Assembly: GCA_037447655.1 (NCBI GenBank)
Contig: JBBHKE010001577.1
Location: 62,001 to 126,000, forward strand
Length of the DNA: 64,000 nucleotides
Source of the DNA: Zygnema cylindricum
Taxonomy: Eukaryota > Streptophyta > Zygnematophyceae > Zygnematales > Zygnemataceae
Reading direction: 5' to 3'
A model generated the notes under the pieces. That model ran no database searches and had not been told where the DNA came from. It was given only the letters and a program-made list of their open reading frames with translations. The translations under genes and the position numbers were made by a program. Positions 58,130 to 64,000 of the stretch are shown here, piece by piece; the stretch's first letter is position 1; each line of letters begins with the position of its first letter.

Positions 58130-59375
58130 ATGGCGTCATCGTCCTTTTCACCACTGAAAAAGAGGAGACTTGTACGACTGGGGCAAGGAGATGTGACCCG
58201 TCCCAAGAGATTGTTAATGGCGGCGGAGGCCATGGTGGAAGCAGACAGGAGAACAGAGGTGGAAGCGGAGCCGGAACCCGAGGAAACCGCCAGTAGCGAG
58301 GCCGGGCTGGCAAACACCAGTGGAGGGGAGGGGTCAGAGAATTCACAGGACCCCAAGTACAATCCACTACAGGAGGGAGATGAGGAGGATGAGGAGGATC
58401 ATGAGCTTTCGAATGCGGAGGAGTCTGAGCGGAAACCAACACCCCCAACAATTCAGGAGCCTGCCTCAGATCTGGAGGTGATGAGGGACCTGAATAAAGA
58501 GAGTACCGCGGACGAGCAGTCGTCTGAAAGTGCGGAGAAGAAGGCAGAGGCACAATACCCTAGTGGCGACGATGTGTTCCTCCTTCGAGGAAACCAAAAG
58601 GGTACGGAGGAGGAAAGTGAACAGTGAGAGGAAATCCTTGATTACGTTTTCCCACTCCTTGTCGACACCTGGCATCCGGACCTCACTTTCAGCTTCGCTA
58701 AACGGTTTTATTGGGATCCCTCGGAGTGGCCCAAGGAGTGGCGTATAGAAAGCCTGGAGATCCTTTCAATATCCCCGCCGACATACCGTCACACCCAGCG
58801 TGGAATTTTATGCGGAGAAAGGACCTGGGGAATAATCACAAGGGTTATGTGCAGCTAGACCCGCATGTCTTGCCGTTTGTGGAAGTAGTGGAAGATAACT
58901 ACCGGTACAAGATAGATGTCCCCGATTTACTCTGTCATTACCACCCGTGGGATGTTCGCCTCCATGACATCATCTCCTGGGTAGAGGTTACACCTGAGAA
59001 ACGGGCACTCAAGTTGGCCGGGAAGAACGCTCTGCAGCGGGCTCGAGCCGCCAGGAAACACGCGTCCTTCAAGCTAAGGAAGGTACCCTGGTGGGAACCG
59101 GTTGAAGAAGAGGCAGAAGAGGAACAACAACTTGCAGAACCCGAAACGCCCCAAATTCCGCCGCAACCGGAGGGACCAAAGGCTGTACCGGAGGAATGAG
59201 AGGACGAAGTTCGGGAGCGAATCACTCGCAGACGATAGGCAGCGGCAGATCATCGTATTGCGTTGCTGGAGACCCGATGTGAGCAACTCCAAAACCAACT
59301 CTACACCATGCAACAGGAATTCGAAGAGTTCCGTGAAGAGACGTACGGCATACTCCGGCAATTGCAGTCTCCCTG
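58130..59375 (+). pseudogene. Gypsy-2 extra ORF (about 415 residues), function unknown
   Basis: ATG at 58130 (MASSSFSPLKKRRLVR). The first 165 residues are acidic and disordered with a basic, NLS-like KKRR. After a TGA (58626) and a frameshift near 58745 the frame continues with a Trp/aromatic-rich central region (DLTFSFAKRFYWDPSEWPKEW, IPSHPAWNFMRRKDLGNNHKG, LLCHYHPWDVRLHDIISWVEV) and a helical basic stretch. After two more stops (59197, 59236) it ends in a Leu/Glu/Gln coiled coil (LLETRCEQLQNQLYTMQQEFEEF) at a TGA near 59373. There is no signal peptide or membrane segment, so it is not env-like. It sits between the chromodomain and the polypurine tract. A nearly identical start lies at 63538-64000. 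Confidence 0.7.
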
Positions 59376-59420
59376 AGTCAGTAAGGTTCAGCGGGACGTT
59401 GAAGCCCTAGTGGGAGGCAC

Positions 59421-59919
59421 TGTAACAAGGTTACAAAGTTGAGTACTTAGTAGCCAGTAACTAGGTTGCTACAGTTGCGGTGTCAGAGCAGCGCAACTGC
59501 GATCCAGACCAGCGCAACATAGCTGCGTAGCAACTTAGCGGCGTAGCAACATAGCAACGCATTATAGGAGCGCAACATAGCAACGCAACGTAGCAGTATA
59601 GCAACGCCGCAGGATGTAGTTTGAATTGTTTAGTTCTCGAAGGATGTCTTGAGATTGATCTAGGAGGACCTTGAAGGTCCGCGTGTGCACCCGTACAGTA
59701 CAAGGGTGACTAGCAGCTAGTGAGTTTATATAGTCGGGCAGACTTAGTTAAGCGAAAGACTCTTTGAGTAGACCTAGTTAGCGAGCGCTGGATATTGTAC
59801 TCTTCTCCTGAGTAATAAGACGCAACCTTTACATGTCCTTTTGGTGTGAGTCTTGCTGTTGCTACGAGGAGGTCCATGGTATCTTCCGCTGTGTATTGTG
59901 ACATTTTGTCCCTTTTACA
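59421..59919 (+). repeat. Gypsy-2 3' LTR
   Basis: TGTAACAAGGTTAC...CCCTTTTACA. Contains the AGCAACATAGCAACGC-type block (59515-59610). It is directly preceded by AGTGGGAGGCAC. Confidence 0.85.
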
Positions 59920-59934
59920 TCCAGTGTCCGTTGC

Positions 59935-60719
59935 TCGGAACCGGCTAAACTCTTCTCGGTTTCAAACAGCAAAAGTCTAAAAATCACCCAAAGAGCAGAT
60001 AGTGCCAACTACCCACCTGGACTGTGATACAAAAACAAAGATTTTCTAAAAGAAGGTTTGTTGGAATTTATGAGAATTTTCACAGGAGACAATACTTAAA
60101 AACAACCTGTCTCCTTCGACCCCAAGTGTCTTGTACATCAAAGTTTGCCAAATTTCAGGTCCAAAAGTCAAAGCTACGCTATTAACCAATGAGCAGGAAG
60201 CATGTGTAATTGAACCGACACAAGACAAAATAATCCGTACTGCACTCTGGGCAAAAAGTCTTGTTTTGAACTGCAGCTAAATCCGCGGGCGGAAGTAATT
60301 ATTTGGTTCACTATTATAAGACAAAGTTCTGAAAGGGACACAAACTTGCCAGACTTTGACCTAACGTAATTAATGGACAAAAAGTCAGCTGAGGCTGAAC
60401 TTAATTCCAATTGACGGCTACCAGCATAATCTAAATGCAAATCCGGAAAGTTACCTGCCAATCCACAATGTACCCCCCACGGGGTCTGGTGGTAAGTGGT
60501 TCCATGTAACCGGATGGTAATCTTTGAGACGGTATAACTTGGTTGTTTGGCCTCTGTAAGGCGCGAAACAAACTGCGTTCCGCTGAGTTGGGAAAATCCA
60601 AGAAACAAGCTCAACTGGGTGCACTCCTTACTCTGTATAGTGATGACCGTAGAGGTTGAAAAGGTCTTGGAAATCCTTGGTGATATAAAGGTGTGCCTAG
60701 AAAGCACACAGGCTTGACA
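59935..60719 (+). repeat. LTR family D, 3' portion
   Basis: Matches the solo LTR-D (12730-14131, opposite strand) from its middle (TTTCAAACAGC, ATAGTGCCAACTACCCACC, AACAACCTGTCTCC) to its end GCACACAGGCTTGACA at 60719. The 5' half is missing at the gypsy-2 boundary. Confidence 0.7.
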
Positions 60720-60721
60720 AC

Positions 60722-61025
60722 TATCGAGCGTGCCTGATTAACGTGAGGTAAGGGCCCACCGTCCGGTGTCGTCGGCATTGGATTCCTCTTAAAAAACCTC
60801 AAATGCGAATGTTTCTTAAAATGATGATCATGCCCACTGCTGCCCACATCCCTCCCATAGATATGCTAGCCAAATAAGAGAGATGGTTGGACAGGGAATA
60901 CGGATGAGCGAAAGGGGGACGACAAAAGTTATCCCCTCCCCCTTCCTTTCCCCCCCCTTGGCCATAGAAAGGGATTTGGGTCTCGGTAATCGGGCAGATA
61001 TCCCAATTTCCCCCCCTCTTAGTCA
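60722..61025 (+). repeat. LTR family D, 5' portion
   Basis: TATCGAGCGTGCC... matches the LTR-D start TGTCGAGCGTGCC and the copy from 63000, including a shared C-run block (GATATCCC/CCCTCCCCC). It begins two bases after the preceding LTR-D end. Confidence 0.6.
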
Positions 61026-61084
61026 ACCGTGACTAAGATATATAAAAAAATCAATTACCCACTCCATTCGTAGTTCCCAGAAAA

Positions 61085-61205
61085 CCAGGTGTTAGAGGGT
61101 AAAGGGGTGGCCCCTAAGAGGAGGGGAGACAGGATGAATGCCAACCCTGACCACACTGATTGCAGACCAATATGTCGAGCAGCTGGGAGGACTGATTGCA
61201 AGCTG
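61085..61205 (-). pseudogene. PHD finger of the second gypsy-1-family copy
   Basis: On the minus strand ACNQSSQLLDILVCNQCGQGWHSSCLP gives the C...C-x2-C-x4-H-x2-C core of a PHD finger (CNQCGQGWHSSC, 61163-61128). A TAG follows and the last Cys pair is lost. It lies downstream of an integrase of the same family as gypsy-1, as at 30457-30590. Confidence 0.7.
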
Positions 61206-61299
61206 ATGAACAGGAACGAGGGTCTGCAAAGTAAGTTAAGTGGAAAGTGGGTTCGTCTTCCATAAAAGCAGGGGACATAATTGATTCATTTAAAATGAC

Positions 61300-62310
61300 A
61301 TAACCCTCGGTAGAACATGTTGGAATTTGACCCTTTCAAAATTACTCTCCGACAAATATCTTGCGTGTCTTTCTTATGTTGCATCCAACGCGCAGAGTCC
61401 AGACATAATGCGTCGTTAGAGACACCAATTCCGCTCCGCGTTGAGAATCACAAGTGATCTCGGTGTTGAGCCGCCTGCAAATTGCTCATTGCGAGAGGTA
61501 TCTCTCGGTGGAATATCTTGGCTTTGTCAGCGATCAGTTTCTCGACTGTCCCCTTGTCATCCATCTCCAAGAGGACCACCGCTGGGGCCTATGCAGCCCC
61601 GGGCAAGATGGGGTGCCTTTGAAATAGAATGAAATAAGGGCTATAGGAGTGGAGAGAAGCATATCTACTGAACCTGTAACCCATAGCAATCCAAGGCACT
61701 TTTCTGTCCCACTCCCCTAAATCTTCTTCAACTGCATATTTTCGTAGTGACCGCTTCACTGATTGTACGCACCTTTCGGCCAAACCGTCGGCTTGAGGGG
61801 GGTCACGGCTGGTCAACCGATGGTCAACCAAGCATTTTTCCAAGAGGTTGGGAAATTCTCCGCCGAATTCGGAGCCTTAGTTGGTTAGAACTTACGCAGG
61901 CGCCCCGAATTGGGCTAAAACCCTCTACAACAAGGAATCTGCAATTTCCTTGAAATCCTTCCGGGGTAGAACCACCAACTCAATCCAACAGGAAAAATGT
62001 TCTATCATGACCAGTACGAAGCGATTCCCACGCCTGCCGGTCGGAAGAGGTCCCTAAAGATCCAACGACCACCTATAAAACATCACCGGATAGGAAGTGA
62101 ATGAAGCTCAGTCCCGCACATTTTCTCGAAAGATGCCTTGACTCGATGGCATGAGGAGCAAGTTTGCACAATTCGGTTAACTTGGGTCCGTAGCCCATGC
62201 CACCAATAAGAGCCTGTAACCAATGAAGTGGTCCGCTTTTGCCCGAAGTGTCCACATTGGTGATGGAGATTGGAAATCAGAGTTTCTCCGTCAGAGGGGG
62301 GGGGGACCAC
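61300..62310 (-). pseudogene. Integrase of the second gypsy-1-family copy
   Basis: Minus strand: zinc-binding HHQCGHFGQKRT...CSSCHRVK (62310-62083), core remnant GSEFGGEFPNLLEKCLVDHRLTSRDPPQADGLAERCVQSVKRSLRKY (about 61880-61720) with the catalytic Glu, then AMGYR and the C-terminal part IPLAMSNLQAAQHRD. It matches the gypsy-1 integrase (ALIDHRQTSRDHPQANGLAERVVQ). Stops and frameshifts throughout. Confidence 0.82.
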
Positions 62311-62999
62311 TATTCTCGTGCCGTTTGAGTATTTCCTAATGAGAATGCCTCTGTCCCAACCATACGCATTCCTCCGGGTTTGTAATCGAGAGAATTCCAG
62401 TCAAGTGGGGAAGCGGCGACCCCTGCTGGATAGATTGGAGAGCATGAGGGTCGTTCCAGATGTCCTTCCATCCGACCCTTATTGGTGCCTGCCCCTCCAC
62501 ATTTGCCGAGAAAGTTGACAGTTCCCCCCCAGATTGGGGAAGCCACATGAAAGCGGTGGATGCTCGATTGAGCCCCAGACTGATCTTAGGGTCCTCATCA
62601 TGCCGAGCCCCGGTATAATCCATTGTGGAGGATCAGGATTCTAGCTAAGTCCGTCAGCATTCCCATGAATTTCCCCTCCCCGATGAATAATGTCGAAATC
62701 ATATTCCTGCAGGATGAGAACCCATCTGGCGAGTTTGCCGGTTAACTTACTATTTTCCATGATCCAAGGGTTTGTGATCCATAATCAAGTCGAAATGGAC
62801 TCCGTACAAATAAGGCCAGAAATGCTGAATGGCCCAAACCGCTGCGAGTAAGTCTCCGTGGTAATTGCTATAATTCCCCTCTACTGTGTTGCTACTCCGG
62901 CTGGCGTAGGCCACCACATATTCAGCTCCATCGTCATCAATTTGAGTTAAAAACTGCTCCAAATCCAAACCTGCTCCAATCGCTATAAAGGAGGAAAGG
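62311..62999 (-). pseudogene. RNase H region of the second gypsy-1-family copy
   Basis: The first catalytic Asp segment YSDWSRFGFGAV is at 62985-62950. GAEYVVAYASRSSNTVEGNYSNYHGDLLAAVWAIQHFWPYLYG and MDHKPLDH follow (62935-62765). The region to 62311 is the RNase H to integrase linker. The element is cut at 62999/63000 by LTR-D sequence; RT, DNMT and protease are not seen. Confidence 0.82.
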
Positions 63000-63402
63000 T
63001 GTCGAGCGTGCCGGAAACATCGGAGGAGGGCCCACTACCCTGGGTGATTGGCATTGGAGTCCTGCAAATAACCTTCCCCAGAATGCGAATTCTCCCCACA
63101 ACCATGCTTGTGCCCAATGATGCCCGCCTTGTTCCTATGGGCATGTATGCAAAGGTGGGGGTGAGTGCTTGGGGAGGTGGAAAAGATATCCCCTCCCCCC
63201 TCTCTTTCCCCCTCCGGGACGGGGGAAAGGAGGGAACCCTTAGAGGTGGAGCCGGGTCCTTGATTTTGACTATCTGTTGGAAGCCTAACAAAAATCCTCT
63301 CAAAATCCGCTATTCTGGTACAAAAGATTCTGGTAATCGACCCCGGAAGAAACCCAACCAAAGCCCCAAAAAGGACTACCAAAGAGAGAACCCAGATGCT
63401 TC
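63000..63402 (+). repeat. LTR family D, 5' portion inserted in RNase H
   Basis: Starts TGTCGAGCGTGCCGG and resembles 60722-61025 and the solo LTR-D start. It runs to the assembly gap. It interrupts the RNase H of the minus-strand gypsy copy. Confidence 0.6.
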
Positions 63403-63412
63403 NNNNNNNNNN
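63403..63412. other. Assembly gap (10 N)
   Basis: Ten N bases. Sequence on the two sides belongs to different repeats (LTR-D on the left, a gypsy-2-type extra ORF on the right), so true length and linkage are uncertain. Confidence 0.98.
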
Positions 63413-63537
63413 GAGTTAACCACTCCCACGACCAAGGGCGAGGCCGAGGAGGCGCAAGTTTTCGAGTACTAGGAGGAGTAGGAGGAGTAGAGGAAGGACA
63501 TCACCTAACATGAACCCCAGGAGACTTAAGAGACTGG
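63413..63537 (+). other. Short unassigned sequence after the gap
   Basis: GGAGGAGTA repeats near 63472-63490. Does not match the region before the extra ORF in gypsy-2. Confidence 0.4.
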
Positions 63538-64000
63538 AGAGATTCCTTCTTTGCGCGTAGTCTGTTTGCCTTCACTTCTGAAATTACCAGAATTATCTTG
63601 TTCAACAGTGTCTATGGCGTCATCGTCCTTTTCACCACTGAAAAAGAGGAGACTTGTACGACTGGGGCAAGGAGATGTGACCCGTCCCAAGAGATTGTTA
63701 ATGGCGGCGGAGGCCATGGTGGAAGCAGACAGGAGAACAGAGGTGGAAGCGGAGCCGGAACCCGAGGAAACCGCCTGTAGCGAGGCCGGGCTGGCAAACA
63801 CCAGTGGAGAGGAGGGGTCAGAGAATTCAGAGGACCCCAAGTACAATCCACTACAGGAAGGAGATGAGGAGGATGAGGAGGATCATGAGCTTTTGAACGC
63901 GGAGGAGCCGGAGCGGGAACCAGCACCCTCACCAATTGAGGAGCGTGCCTCAGACCAGGAGGTGATGAGGAACCCGAATACGGAGAGCACCGCGGAAGAG
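63538..64000 (+). pseudogene. Second copy of the gypsy-2 extra ORF, N-terminal part, cut by window end
   Basis: Homologous to 58051-58515, with the same ATG (MASSSFSPLKKRRLVRLG, 63614) and acidic region. Differences are scattered single bases. A TAG at 63778 (63776-TGTAGC) replaces a Ser codon in the same frame. Its upstream sequence is different from gypsy-2, so it is a separate element copy or a rearranged one. Confidence 0.75.

Larger units (their letters stand above)
46280..59919 (+). mobile_element. Gypsy-2, Ty3/gypsy chromovirus with an extra ORF, split by Copia-4
   Basis: LTRs at 46280-46763 and 59421-59919 share the AGCAACATAGC-type motif block, CTAGCAGCTAG and the TTTTACA end. The primer site TTGTATCGGACC (46765-46776) fits the 3' end of initiator tRNA-Met imperfectly. 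The polypurine tract AGTGGGAGGCAC precedes the 3' LTR. Order: gag, protease, RT, RNase H, integrase, chromodomain, extra ORF. Without Copia-4 the element is about 7.2 kb. I found no clear target duplication (GGTGG against TCCAG). Confidence 0.88.

Noticed and set aside
58130-59375. Env-like gene making gypsy-2 an errantivirus-type element
   Set aside because: No signal peptide, no transmembrane stretch, acidic and coiled-coil composition.

Overview
The window is nuclear DNA of a large, repeat-rich streptophyte genome. A charophyte alga of the Chara type is my best guess, with early land plants as the alternative. The reasons are nested LTR retrotransposons, a spliced gene with a consensus plant-type intron, and a Ty3/gypsy family that carries a DNA methyltransferase. 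The species is an inference. About 80 % of the window is transposable-element DNA, and only one convincing host gene is present. I saw no rRNA, CRISPR array, bacterial operon or intact tRNA gene.

Layout. 1-7566: the 5' end and 5' LTR of a Copia element (LTR family B, minus strand), split by a complete Copia (Copia-1, LTR family A; target duplication GCAAA). 7567-30590: one decayed plus-strand Ty3/gypsy element (gypsy-1). It reads retropepsin, cytosine-5 DNA methyltransferase (DNMT), reverse transcriptase, RNase H, integrase and PHD finger. It is cut apart by Copia-2 (8913-18051, TSD TCTCG, itself holding solo LTRs of families C and D), by a solo LTR-C that holds Copia-3 (18833-25280), and by an LTR-A stub (26382-27437). 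30591-33052: gypsy-1 3' flank with a 239-bp direct repeat, then a solo LTR-B (TSD CTACG). 33053-44021: low-repeat DNA with one host gene on the minus strand (35357-39264), a two-exon gene for a eukaryotic-type soluble inorganic pyrophosphatase fold whose catalytic residues are mostly lost and which carries a long disordered tail. 44022-45960: fragment of a different Copia lineage. 46280-59919: a Ty3/gypsy chromovirus (gypsy-2) with an extra ORF after the chromodomain, interrupted in gag by Copia-4 (47451-53904, TSD ATTCG). 59935-64000: LTR-D fragments, a second minus-strand copy of the gypsy-1 family that also has a PHD finger, a 10-N assembly gap, and the start of a second copy of the gypsy-2 extra ORF.

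How the parts relate. The target duplications give a clear order. Gypsy-1 is oldest. Copia-2, the B element and LTR-C#2 entered it or its flank. Copia-1, Copia-3, LTR-C#1 and LTR-D entered those. Gypsy-2 is older than Copia-4. The Copia-A family shows a primer-binding site matching the anticodon arm of initiator tRNA-Met (a half-tRNA primer, as in Drosophila copia) and a gag frame that starts in the LTR or in the primer site itself. Its LTRs, like those of families B and C, carry an antisense tRNA-like segment. All element coding regions contain stops or frameshifts; none looks autonomous.
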